DNA of 40,852 nucleotides, from assembly GCA_040758155.1 (NCBI GenBank), contig JBFLWB010000099.1, positions 1 to 40,852 of the forward strand, read 5' to 3'. This DNA comes from Thermodesulfobacteriota bacterium (GTDB lineage Bacteria > Desulfobacterota > Deferrimicrobia > Deferrimicrobiales > Deferrimicrobiaceae). Of the stretch, positions 24,085 through 32,238 are shown one piece after another. Position 1 is the stretch's first letter; every line of letters begins with the position of its first letter. Both the position numbers and the translations under genes were made by a program. Under the pieces are notes generated by a model. It was given only the letters and a program-made list of their open reading frames with translations. It did not search any database and was not told where the DNA came from.

Positions 24085-26163
24085 ATGGGAATCCGGAAGG
24101 CAGTCGACAACACCCTGCGGGAATCGGGCATCCCTTCCGTCGGCAGTTTGCCCTGGGGCAGCCATTTCTGCCAGTTCTACCGGACGAAAAAAGACCTTGT
24201 GGACGTACTCGTCCCGTTTTTCATCGCGGGGCTCGAAAACAACGAGTCCTGCGTCTGGGTGACCCCCGGCATCCTCCGGGAGGAGGTCGCCGGAAAAGCG
24301 ATGGAAATGGCATCCCGTCAGTTCCACGCCTCCGCCGCTACCGGGCAGATGGAGATCGTTCCCCTCGGACGGTGGATGGCACAGGACGGAGGATCCTCAG
24401 GGGCGATCCTTTCGCGGCTCGACAAGGCCATCGCCGACGGCTTCGACGGCCTCCGGATCGCCTGCGCCTCCATCCCGGGCAAGGCCGGCAAGGAAGGTTG
24501 CGCCTGCTGTACCCCGGGCGATCTCGACGCGATCCGCGGGAACAAGGTGATCGCGGCGTTTTCCTGTCCGAAGGGCTCGTTCGACGCGCCGGGAATCATG
24601 GAGGTGGTCAAGACCCACCGCTTCGCCCTGGTCTGGAACGCGGGCAAGTGGGATGTCATCGAGAGCTCGGATGCGCGTACCGTAAAGGACTACCTGAAGC
24701 GGAGCGAGGAGAAGCTCAAGACCCTTTTTCAGAGCATGCTGGAAGGATTCGCCTACCACCGGATCGTGCTGGGCGCCGGGGGAAGGCCCGCCGATTACAT
24801 CTTCCTCGAGGTGAACGACGCCTTCGAACGGCTGCTCGGGATCAAGGCGGAGGACATCGTCGGCAAGCGGGTAACCGCCGCATTCCCGGGGATCGAGAAG
24901 GACCCGGCGGATTGGATCGGGAAATACGGTGCGGTCGCGTTGACCGGCAAGCCGATGCAGTTCGAGAGTTATTCGCAGCCCCTGGGCCGCTGGTACACGG
25001 TCTCCGCCTTCAGCGACCACCGGGGGTTCTTCGCCACCACGTTCAGCGACATCACCGAGCGCAAGCTGGCGGAAGAGACGTCGGGACGCAGCCTTCGGCG
25101 CTTCGAGATCCTGGCCGACACGGCGGGCGAACTGCTTCGGTCCCGTGAGCCGCGGACAGCCGTCGAGTCGGTCTGCAGGAAGGTGATGGACCACCTTGAA
25201 TGCGATGTCTTTTTCAACTTCCTCGCGGACGGGAAGGCCGGGAAGCTGCGCCTGAACGCCTGCGCGGGCATCCCGGAAGAGGAAGCGATGCGCATCGAGG
25301 GGGCCGCCCCCGATGATCGCACCGGCCTCGCGATATCGTACGGCGTGAAGGCATACGCGCGGTACCCGCTCCTGGGCGCGGGCGGGAAGGCCTTCGGTAC
25401 CCTCTCCTTCGGGGCCCGCGGGAGGGAAACGTTCGGCGACGAGGAGCTGTCGCTGATGAAGGCGGTGACGGACCATGTGGCGATCGCGATGACCCGCATC
25501 CGGAACGAGGAGGCGCTCATGGCTTCGCTGGCGGACAAGGATCTCCTCATGCGGGAACTCGCCCACCGGACGAAGAACAACATGCAGGTCATCGGCAGCC
25601 TTCTGACGCTGCAGGCCGCCGCGTTGCCGGAAAAGGGCTTCACGGCCGCCCTGTCGGACACCCAGGACCGGATCCGGGCGATGGCGCTCGTCCATGAAAA
25701 TCTGTACCGCTCCGGAAGCGTGGCCTCCCTGAACATCAAGGATTACGTGGACGACCTGGTGAATTCCCTCCTGTACGCCCACCGGAGGCTCGATGCGTCC
25801 GTCCGCGCGGTCCTCGACGTCGACGATCTCTTCCTGTCCATCGACGAGGCCCTTCCCTGCGGCCTGATCATCAACGAGCTGGTCTCGAATTCGCTTAAGC
25901 ACGCATTTCCGGCCCGGGGATCCGGGGAAATCTCCATTATGCTCCGGCGGGCCGGAGACCGGGTGGAGCTTCGGTACCGGGACGACGGCCCGGGGCTGCC
26001 CCGGGACCTTGACCTGACCCGGGTCAAGACGCTCGGATTGAAACTGGTTTACAATCTCTCCGTGCGACAGCTCCGGGGAACGCTGGACGTGCGCCGCGAG
26101 CCGGCGGAGGAAATCGTTATCCGGTTCGCCGGATCCAACCTGACGGGGAGAAACCGGCCATGA
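24085..26163 (+). CDS. MEDS-PAS-GAF hybrid sensor histidine kinase (HisKA_2 type)
   Basis: 692 aa from the ATG at 24085 (AGG 4 nt upstream; a TAAAAT -10-like box at 24045-24050). Domains: MEDS sensory domain about 19-200 (WGSHFCQFYRTKKDLVDVL, ESCVWVTPG), PAS about 210-330 (MLEGFAYHRIV, SDITERKLAEE), GAF about 345-475, HisKA_2 phosphoacceptor H494 in MRELAHRTKNNMQVIGSLL, and HATPase about 585-685 with INELVSNSLKHAF and DDGPGLP. There are no membrane helices, so it senses something in the cytoplasm. MEDS domains occur in DcmR-like regulators linked to C1 compounds, but the ligand here is unknown. CGCACCT-type cysteines (C139, C141, C142) in the MEDS domain could bind metal or sense redox state. 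Its stop overlaps the response regulator start (ATGA). Confidence 0.9.
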   Translation: MGIRKAVDNTLRESGIPSVGSLPWGSHFCQFYRTKKDLVDVLVPFFIAGLENNESCVWVTPGILREEVAGKAMEMASRQFHASAATGQMEIVPLGRWMAQDGGSSGAILSRLDKAIADGFDGLRIACASIPGKAGKEGCACCTPGDLDAIRGNKVIAAFSCPKGSFDAPGIMEVVKTHRFALVWNAGKWDVIESSDARTVKDYLKRSEEKLKTLFQSMLEGFAYHRIVLGAGGRPADYIFLEVNDAFERLLGIKAEDIVGKRVTAAFPGIEKDPADWIGKYGAVALTGKPMQFESYSQPLGRWYTVSAFSDHRGFFATTFSDITERKLAEETSGRSLRRFEILADTAGELLRSREPRTAVESVCRKVMDHLECDVFFNFLADGKAGKLRLNACAGIPEEEAMRIEGAAPDDRTGLAISYGVKAYARYPLLGAGGKAFGTLSFGARGRETFGDEELSLMKAVTDHVAIAMTRIRNEEALMASLADKDLLMRELAHRTKNNMQVIGSLLTLQAAALPEKGFTAALSDTQDRIRAMALVHENLYRSGSVASLNIKDYVDDLVNSLLYAHRRLDASVRAVLDVDDLFLSIDEALPCGLIINELVSNSLKHAFPARGSGEISIMLRRAGDRVELRYRDDGPGLPRDLDLTRVKTLGLKLVYNLSVRQLRGTLDVRREPAEEIVIRFAGSNLTGRNRP

Positions 26164-26516
26164 CCCGAAGTGTGCTGATCGTCGAGGACGAAGTCATCAA
26201 CGGGATGGCGCTGGCCGACCAGATCCCCTGCTGGGGCTGCCGCGTGGTGGACCTGGTGACGAGCGGAGAAGATGCCATCCGGCTCGCCGAGGAGCACAGG
26301 CCCGACATCGTCCTCATGGACATCAACATTCACGGATCGATCGACGGCCTGGACGCCGCCCGCGACATCATCGGGCGCCTGGGGATTCCGGTCGTCTTCA
26401 TGACCGGCTACAGCGACAAGGAGACGGTCCGGAAGGCCGAAGCCCTCGGGCCCGCCGGCTTCCTGGTCAAGCCGCTGGACCCTGCGCAGCTCAAAGCGAT
26501 CCTCCTGGGAACATGA
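26160..26516 (+). CDS. Single-domain response regulator (receiver only)
   Basis: 118 aa, just a CheY-like receiver: acidic pocket D10 and E11 (VEDE), phosphoacceptor D54 (IVLMDINIHGS), T82 (FMTGYS) and K104 (FLVKPL). There is no output domain, so the signal goes on through another protein or this is a phosphate sink. It overlaps the kinase gene and the binding-protein gene by 4 nt each, making it the link between sensor and transporter in one transcript. Confidence 0.93.
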   Translation: MTRSVLIVEDEVINGMALADQIPCWGCRVVDLVTSGEDAIRLAEEHRPDIVLMDINIHGSIDGLDAARDIIGRLGIPVVFMTGYSDKETVRKAEALGPAGFLVKPLDPAQLKAILLGT

Positions 26517-28042
26517 TCCGGACTCCGCGGCTCGTCGTCGCGGCGGCCTTCCTTGCGGCCGTCGCGACGGGCTGCGCGCAGAAGCTGCCGATCGACGAGG
26601 GGCGGCTGGCGATCGCCCTCCCGGGAACGCCGGTCTCCCTCGACCCGCGGCTGGCCACCGACGCCTACGGCGAACAGCTCCTCCAGATGACCCACGCCTG
26701 CCTCGTGCGCCTCGACGCGGCGGGGAACCCCGTGCCGGAGCTGGCGGCCTCCTGGGAGACGCCCGACCCGCGGACCTACGTGTTCCGGCTGAAGCCGGGG
26801 GCGAGCTTCCACGACGGGCGCCCGCTCAGCTCGGCCGATGTGCGCGACACCTTCGCCTGGATCCTCTACCCGGCGAACCGCTCGCCGCACCGGGCGACCT
26901 ACCGGAACATCGAAAGGATCGAGACGCCCGACGCCGCGACCGTCGTTTTCCGTCTGACGGAGCCGTTCGCCCCTTTCCTCTCCACGATGGTCCGCGGCAT
27001 CGTCCCCTCCGGCAGCCGCGCGGGCGGATACTCCCCGCCGGCCGGAGCGGGGCCGTACCGCATCGAGGACGTCTCGCCCGACGGCGCCGCCGAGCTTTCC
27101 GCCTTCGACGGCTGCGTCCTCGGGCCGCCCGGCATCCGCGCGGTCACGGTGAAATTCATCCCCGACAGCAACGTCCGGTTTCTCGAGCTGAAGATGGGCA
27201 GCGTCAACTTCGCGCTGAACGGCGTGGACCCCGACATGCTGCCGGCGGTGGAAAAGACGGGGCGGCTCGCCTGGGAAGAAGCGCCCGGGGGGAACGTCTC
27301 GTACCTCGGCTTCAACCTGCGCGACCGCGCCCTTTCCGACCCTAAAGTGCGCCGGGCGATCGCGCTGTCAATCGACCGTGAGGCCATCGTCCGGACGATA
27401 TGGAAGGGGCGCGCGGATGTCGTCGAATCGATCCTCCCCCCCGGCTCCTGGGCGCACGACCCGGGGCTTCCGCGGATCGTCCCCGATCCGGCGCGGGCGA
27501 AGCGCCTCCTCGACGAGGCGGGCTATCGCGACCCGGACGGCAAGGGGCCGCTCCCCCGCCTCCGGCTGACCTTCAAGACCTCGCAGAACGAGGTGCGCCG
27601 CCGGGTCGCCACGGTGGTCCAGGAGCAGCTCCGGCAGGTTGGAATTCACGTTGAAATCCAATCCCTTGAATGGGGAACCTTCTTCTCCGACGTGAAGAAG
27701 GGAAATTTCCAGCTTTACGGGCTGACGTGGGTGGGAATCTTCGACCCGGACATCTATTACCATGCCTTCCATTCGACCGCCGTCCCCCCCGACGGAGCCA
27801 ACCGCGGCGGGTACTCGAATCCGCGGATCGACCTGCTGACGGAAGCCGCCCGGCGCGAGCCGTCGCGGGAGAAGCGGCGGGAGATGTACGTCCAGGTGCA
27901 GCGTATCCTCGCGGGCGACCTGCCCGTCTTCCCGCTTTGGGCCGGGAGGAATATCCTGGTGCGCGACCGGCGCCTCCAGGGATTCGCGCTGACGCCCGAC
28001 GAAAGTTACGTCCCCGTGCGCGGGATGCGGATCGCCCGTTGA
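26513..28042 (+). CDS. Peptide/nickel-type ABC transporter substrate-binding lipoprotein
   Basis: 509 aa of the DppA/OppA family (SBP_bac_5). The lipobox is AVATGC (C21). Typical blocks are LAIALPGTPVSLDPRLATDA, LAASWETPDPRTYVFRLKPG, ASFHDGRPLSSADVRDTF, VRRAIALSIDREAIV and ARAKRLLDEAGY. It would capture oligopeptides or similar solutes in the periplasm for the two permeases that follow. It overlaps the response regulator by 4 nt and the first permease by 4 nt. Confidence 0.93.
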   Translation: MIRTPRLVVAAAFLAAVATGCAQKLPIDEGRLAIALPGTPVSLDPRLATDAYGEQLLQMTHACLVRLDAAGNPVPELAASWETPDPRTYVFRLKPGASFHDGRPLSSADVRDTFAWILYPANRSPHRATYRNIERIETPDAATVVFRLTEPFAPFLSTMVRGIVPSGSRAGGYSPPAGAGPYRIEDVSPDGAAELSAFDGCVLGPPGIRAVTVKFIPDSNVRFLELKMGSVNFALNGVDPDMLPAVEKTGRLAWEEAPGGNVSYLGFNLRDRALSDPKVRRAIALSIDREAIVRTIWKGRADVVESILPPGSWAHDPGLPRIVPDPARAKRLLDEAGYRDPDGKGPLPRLRLTFKTSQNEVRRRVATVVQEQLRQVGIHVEIQSLEWGTFFSDVKKGNFQLYGLTWVGIFDPDIYYHAFHSTAVPPDGANRGGYSNPRIDLLTEAARREPSREKRREMYVQVQRILAGDLPVFPLWAGRNILVRDRRLQGFALTPDESYVPVRGMRIAR

Positions 28043-28959
28043 GCGGCTATTTCCGCAGGCGGATCCTCCATGTGGTCCCGGTGGCCTTCGGCGTGGTCAC
28101 CGTCGTCTTCTTCCTCCTTCATCTGATCCCCGGCGACCCGGTCGAAATCATGCTGGGAGAAAGCGCCGTCCCGGCGTTGAAGGAGGAGCTGCGGCGGGAG
28201 CTGCGACTCGACCGCCCGGTCCTCGTCCAGTACGCCGATTTCCTCGCAGGGCTCCCCCGGGGGGACCTGGGGGTGTCGTTCCGCAGCCGCGAGCCCGTGG
28301 CGCGGGAGATCGCCCGGCGCTTCCCCGCCACGCTGCTGCTGGCCTCGGCCTCCATCGCCGTCGCGCTGCTGGTCGCCCTGCCGCTGGGGGTGCTCGCGGC
28401 GATGCGCCGGGGGAAGGCGGCCGACTACCTGTCCGGCGCCGCGGCGATGGTCTCGCTGTCGATCCCCAACTTCCTGCTCGGGCCGCTGCTGGTCCTGGTT
28501 TTCTCGGTGCAATTCGGCGTCTTCCCCGTCTCCGGCTACGGGACGGCGCGGCACCTCGTCCTTCCCGCCTTGACGCTCGGGACGGGGATGGCCGCCCTGA
28601 TGATGCGGATGATCCGGGCTACGCTGCTCGAGGAGCTGGGGAAGGAGTACGTCACCGCGGCGACCGCACGGGGACTGTCGCGACGCGCCGCGGTTGCGCT
28701 GCACGCCCTGCGCAATGCGCTGGTCCCGACGGCCACGGTGCTCGGGCTGTCGTTCGGCGCAGTGCTGGCGGGGAGCGTCATCGCGGAGACGATCTTCGCC
28801 TGGCCGGGGATCGGGCGGCTGCTGATCCAGGCGATCGACGCGCGAGATTACCCGCTGGTCCAAGGGTGCGTACTGGTCATCGCGCTGTGCACTGTGCTGG
28901 TGAACCTGGCCACGGACCTGCTCTGCGCGCGGCTGGATCCGAGGATCCGGTATGAATGA
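28039..28959 (+). CDS. DppB-type ABC transporter permease
   Basis: 306 aa from a TTG at 28039 that overlaps the binding-protein stop (TTGA). It has the DppB N-terminus YFRRRILHVVPVAFGVVTVV, then LIPGDPVEIMLGE, GDLGVSFRSREPV and the EAA-like loop EYVTAATARGLSRRAAVALH, with about six membrane helices. It forms the inner-membrane channel with the next gene product. Confidence 0.93.
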   Translation: MSGYFRRRILHVVPVAFGVVTVVFFLLHLIPGDPVEIMLGESAVPALKEELRRELRLDRPVLVQYADFLAGLPRGDLGVSFRSREPVAREIARRFPATLLLASASIAVALLVALPLGVLAAMRRGKAADYLSGAAAMVSLSIPNFLLGPLLVLVFSVQFGVFPVSGYGTARHLVLPALTLGTGMAALMMRMIRATLLEELGKEYVTAATARGLSRRAAVALHALRNALVPTATVLGLSFGAVLAGSVIAETIFAWPGIGRLLIQAIDARDYPLVQGCVLVIALCTVLVNLATDLLCARLDPRIRYE

Positions 28960-29794
28960 TTCCCCGCGCCTTGCCGCGCTGCTGCGCCGGACCGCCCGCC
29001 ACAGGGGGGCGGCGGCCGGCATGGCCGTGCTCGCCGTCCTGATCCTGGCCGCCCTTCTCGCCCCGGTCCTGGCGCCGTACGACCCCTACGTCCAGTTTCT
29101 CGACGAGGGGCTCACCGGGCCGGGCCGCGCGCACTGGCTCGGGCAGGACAAGTTCGGGCGCGACGTGCTTTCGCGGCTGATCCATGGCGCGCGCTTGTCG
29201 CTCGCGGTGGGGATCGGGACGGTGTCGATCTCGCTGGCGGTCGGGCTGCTCCTCGGCTCGCTGGCGGGGTTCCTCGGCGGGCGGACCGACCGCGCCTTCA
29301 CCGCCGCCTGCGACGTGCTGATGGCCTTCCCCGGCATCCTGCTGGCCATCGGGATCGCCGCGGTTCGCGGCCCCTCCTTCGGCAACGTGCTCTTCGCGCT
29401 GTCCGTATTAGGCTGGGTCGGCTACGCCCGGGTGATCCGGGCGCAGGTGCTCAAGGTGAAGGCGATGGAGTTCGTCGAGTCGGCGCGGGCGGTGGGAGCC
29501 CCGCCGTCGCGGATGCTGCTGGCCCACATCCTCCCCAACGCCCTCTCCCCCATCCTCGTCGAGGCGACCTTCGGCATCGCGCGCGCCATCGTCGCGGAGG
29601 CGGGGCTCTCGTTCCTCGGGCTCGGGGTGGCGCCGCCGGCGGCCTCCTGGGGCTCGATGATCGGCGACGGGCGGCACTTCCTCTTCGTCGCGCCGCACCT
29701 GGTGACGGCGCCGGGCGCGGCGATCCTGCTCACGGTGATGGCGTTCAACTTCGTCGGGGACGGGCTGAGGGACGCGCTGGACGCCCGGACATAA
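28952..29794 (+). CDS. DppC-type ABC transporter permease
   Basis: 280 aa. The family features are APVLAPYDPYVQ, HWLGQDKFGRDVLSRLIHGA, SLAVGIGTVSISLAVGLLLG, the EAA loop FVESARAVGAPPSRMLLAHI and GLSFLGLGVAPPAASWGSMI. It overlaps the first permease by 8 nt. No DppD or DppF ATPase gene follows; the next gene is on the other strand 8 bp away, so ATPases must come from elsewhere. Confidence 0.93.
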   Translation: MNDSPRLAALLRRTARHRGAAAGMAVLAVLILAALLAPVLAPYDPYVQFLDEGLTGPGRAHWLGQDKFGRDVLSRLIHGARLSLAVGIGTVSISLAVGLLLGSLAGFLGGRTDRAFTAACDVLMAFPGILLAIGIAAVRGPSFGNVLFALSVLGWVGYARVIRAQVLKVKAMEFVESARAVGAPPSRMLLAHILPNALSPILVEATFGIARAIVAEAGLSFLGLGVAPPAASWGSMIGDGRHFLFVAPHLVTAPGAAILLTVMAFNFVGDGLRDALDART

Positions 29795-29802
29795 GGAGAA
29801 GA

Positions 29803-30984
29803 TCACTCCATCCAGCGGGACACCGGCGTCGCCAGGAATTCCTCCAGCGGGATCCCCTGCCCGCCGACGACCAGCGTCCTGCGGGAGGAGAACCGCTTCC
29901 CGAAGGCTTCCATGCCGGGAAACCCTGTCCGTACCCGCCCGCTCTTTACCTCTATGGGAACGACCGCCTCGTCGCTCGCCAGGACGAAATCGACCTCGCG
30001 GTTCCGGTCCCGCCAATAATAGATCTCCATCGACGACCCGGCGCTCCCGTTCAACAGGTGCGTCCCCACCGCGGATTCCACGAGCCGCCCCCAGTATTCG
30101 CGATCCCGCCGCGCCGCCGGCATAGAGGACCGGGATTGGGATGTCATCAGCGCCGTGTTCAATACCTGCAGCTTGGGGCTCGATCCCCGCTGCAGGACTT
30201 TCTTTCCGGAATATTTCGGGATACCTTTCAGCATCCCTGCACCGGCGAGCAGCTCCAGGTAGCGTGCAAGGGTTGTCGTGTTCCCCGACTCCTGGAGTTG
30301 TCCGAGCATCTTCTGGTACGAAAGCACCTGGCCTGAATAATCGCACCCGAGAAGGAAAAGGCGCCGCAGGAGCGCCGGCTTGTCCACCCGGGTCATCAGG
30401 AGAAGATCCAGGGAAACCGTCGTCTCGATCAGGGAATCGACGATGTAGCGGGACCACCGCTGCGGTTCTTCGATCAACGGCGCAGCCCCCGGATACCCTC
30501 CGAAAAACACGTATCGCTCCACGTCCCACCCGAAAGCGTCCCGCATCTCCGCGAACGACCAGTGGGTGACATGGAGCAGCTCGAACCTTCCCGCAAGGCT
30601 CTCCGTCAATCCCCGCTGCAACAAAAGCGGCGATGACCCGAGAAGCACGCACTTCAGGGGAACGCCCTTCAAGCTGTCCTCGTCCCAGAGCCGCTTCACG
30701 ACTTCCGACCAGCCGGGGATTTTCTGAACCTCGTCGAGCACCAGCAGGGCGTCGCCTTCCGCCGCCTTCAGGCGGCCGATATCCCACTGCTGCCCGATCC
30801 ATGCCCGATCACGCAAGGTGGGCTCGTCCGCCGAGGCATAATGGGACCGGATCCGCAACGCTTCCATAGCCTGCCGCGCCAGCGTCGTCTTTCCGACCTG
30901 CCGCGGACCGGCAAGGACTTGCAGGAACCGGCGCGGTTCCCGCAGTCGCGATTGCAGTGTCCGGAACATGGGTCTCCTGTACAC
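29803..30984 (-). CDS. AAA-type ATPase with DUF4143 domain
   Basis: 393 aa from a GTG at 30984 (GGAGG 6 nt upstream), or 388 aa from an ATG at 30969 (AGGAG 4 nt upstream). Walker A is LAGPRQVGKTTLARQA and Walker B ALLVLDEVQKIPGW; a sensor-like VLLGSSPLLL follows. A winged-helix-like stretch (LGQLQESGNTTTLARYLELL, GAGMLKGIPKYS) precedes a C-terminal nuclease-fold region with EVDFVLASDEAVVPIEVKSG, as in DUF4143 proteins. Cellular role unknown; these ATPases are common, mobile and often lone genes. It has a repeat-rich promoter region at 31006-31034. Confidence 0.88.
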   Translation of the reverse strand: MYRRPMFRTLQSRLREPRRFLQVLAGPRQVGKTTLARQAMEALRIRSHYASADEPTLRDRAWIGQQWDIGRLKAAEGDALLVLDEVQKIPGWSEVVKRLWDEDSLKGVPLKCVLLGSSPLLLQRGLTESLAGRFELLHVTHWSFAEMRDAFGWDVERYVFFGGYPGAAPLIEEPQRWSRYIVDSLIETTVSLDLLLMTRVDKPALLRRLFLLGCDYSGQVLSYQKMLGQLQESGNTTTLARYLELLAGAGMLKGIPKYSGKKVLQRGSSPKLQVLNTALMTSQSRSSMPAARRDREYWGRLVESAVGTHLLNGSAGSSMEIYYWRDRNREVDFVLASDEAVVPIEVKSGRVRTGFPGMEAFGKRFSSRRTLVVGGQGIPLEEFLATPVSRWME

Positions 30985-31005
30985 GAGCGCCCTCCGAAAT
31001 ACAAT

Positions 31006-31034
31006 TTACTCAATACTATGAGTAATTTTACTCA
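31006..31034. promoter_or_regulatory. TTACTCA/TGAGTAA repeat cluster upstream of the DUF4143 ATPase gene
   Basis: TTACTCA (31006-31012), TGAGTAA (31019-31025) and TTACTCA (31028-31034) lie in an A+T-rich island. The first two make a perfect 7 bp inverted repeat with a 6 bp spacer. The cluster lies 22-50 bp before the ATPase GTG, where a promoter would sit, and is therefore a likely regulator site. nagZ begins 65 bp away in the other direction. Confidence 0.5.
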
Positions 31035-31098
31035 AAACCAAAAACGCGTGTCAAATCCGCGTCTCCGGGAAATCCTCCGTCGTGTTACAGTCTGTCCA

Positions 31099-32238
31099 AT
31101 GATCGTCGGAAGGGAAAACATCGCATCGCCGCTCTGGGTCGGTTTCGAGGGAACCTCGCTCCCGCCGGAGACCGCGCGGTGGCTCGCGCAAGGGCTGGCG
31201 GGCGGCGTCGTCCTGTTCGCCCGCAACATCGAGTCTCCTGAACAGGTGCGCGGGCTTTGCAGGGAGGTCCGCGCCGCCGCGGGCGAGGGGAATCCGCTCC
31301 CGCTGATCGCGGTCGACCAGGAGGGGGGGCTGGTGGCCCGCTTCCGGGAGCCGTTCCTCCCGGAGTTCCCTCCCGCCCGCGCCTGCACCCTGTTCGGCCG
31401 CCGGGGAGAGGAGGTGGCGGAGCGTTTCGGAGAGGCGTTCGGGGCGGGATTGCGGTCGCTGGGGATCGACGTCGATTTCGCCCCCGTGCTCGACGTGGCC
31501 TCGAACCCGGAGAACCCCGTGATCGGCAACCGGGCGTTCTCCGCCGACCCGAACGAAGCGGCGCGGCTGGCGCTGGCCTTCGCCCGCGGGCTGATGTCGC
31601 GGGGCGTCCTCGCCGTCGGGAAGCACTTTCCGGGGCACGGAGACAGCTCCACGGATTCCCACAAGGAGCTCCCCGTCGTCCGGGCTTCCCGGGAAACGCT
31701 CCGCGGGCGGGAGCTGCTCCCCTTCCGCCGCGCGGTCCGGGCGGGGATCCCGGGGATCATGACCGCCCACGTGGTGTATCCCGCGCTCGATCCCGACTTC
31801 CCCGCCACGCTGTCCTCAAGGATCCTCAAGGGGCTGCTGCGGGAAACGATGCGCTACCGCGGGACGGTCTTCTCGGACGCGCTGGAGATGAAGGCGATCT
31901 CGGGGCATCGCGGGATGGGAGAGGCGGCGGTCCTCGCCGTCAGGGCGGGATGCGACGCGGTGCTGGTCTGCCGCGGGGAAGCGCTCCAGGAGGAGGCGAT
32001 CGAGCGGCTCGAACGGGAATGCCGGGACGACGCTACATTCCGTCGGTCGCTGTCGTCGGCGGCTCGGCGGTCGGGACGGCTCCGGGCGTGGACGGCGTCG
32101 GAGGGACGTCGCCTCCCGGATCCGAAGGGGCCGGAGCCGGAGCGGACCCGGGAGCTGTCGGCGCTGCTGCGGGAGCGCTGGGAAGGTAGCGGGCGAACAT
32201 CGACGGCCGATAGAGCCGGTAATATTGGAGAAGGTTGA
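31099..32238 (+). CDS. nagZ: Beta-N-acetylhexosaminidase NagZ (GH3)
   Basis: 379 aa from the ATG at 31099. It removes N-acetylglucosamine from anhydro-muropeptides in the cytoplasm during cell-wall recycling. Seen: GVVLFARNIESPEQV, PLIAVDQEGGLVARF, NPVIGNRAFSADP, the signature GKHFPGHGDSSTDSHKELP with the Asp-His dyad (D186, H188), IMTAHVVYPALD and the nucleophile D260 in VFSDALEMKAI. The last 206 bp are antisense to the end of the lytic transglycosylase gene. The tail is Arg-rich and longer than usual. No signal peptide. No clear ribosome site is seen before the ATG. Confidence 0.93.
   Translation: MIVGRENIASPLWVGFEGTSLPPETARWLAQGLAGGVVLFARNIESPEQVRGLCREVRAAAGEGNPLPLIAVDQEGGLVARFREPFLPEFPPARACTLFGRRGEEVAERFGEAFGAGLRSLGIDVDFAPVLDVASNPENPVIGNRAFSADPNEAARLALAFARGLMSRGVLAVGKHFPGHGDSSTDSHKELPVVRASRETLRGRELLPFRRAVRAGIPGIMTAHVVYPALDPDFPATLSSRILKGLLRETMRYRGTVFSDALEMKAISGHRGMGEAAVLAVRAGCDAVLVCRGEALQEEAIERLERECRDDATFRRSLSSAARRSGRLRAWTASEGRRLPDPKGPEPERTRELSALLRERWEGSGRTSTADRAGNIGEG

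Noticed and set aside
28952-30984. The AAA ATPase gene as the missing ATPase of the peptide transporter
   Set aside because: It is on the opposite strand, lacks an ABC signature (LSGGQ-like) and has a DUF4143 C-terminus.
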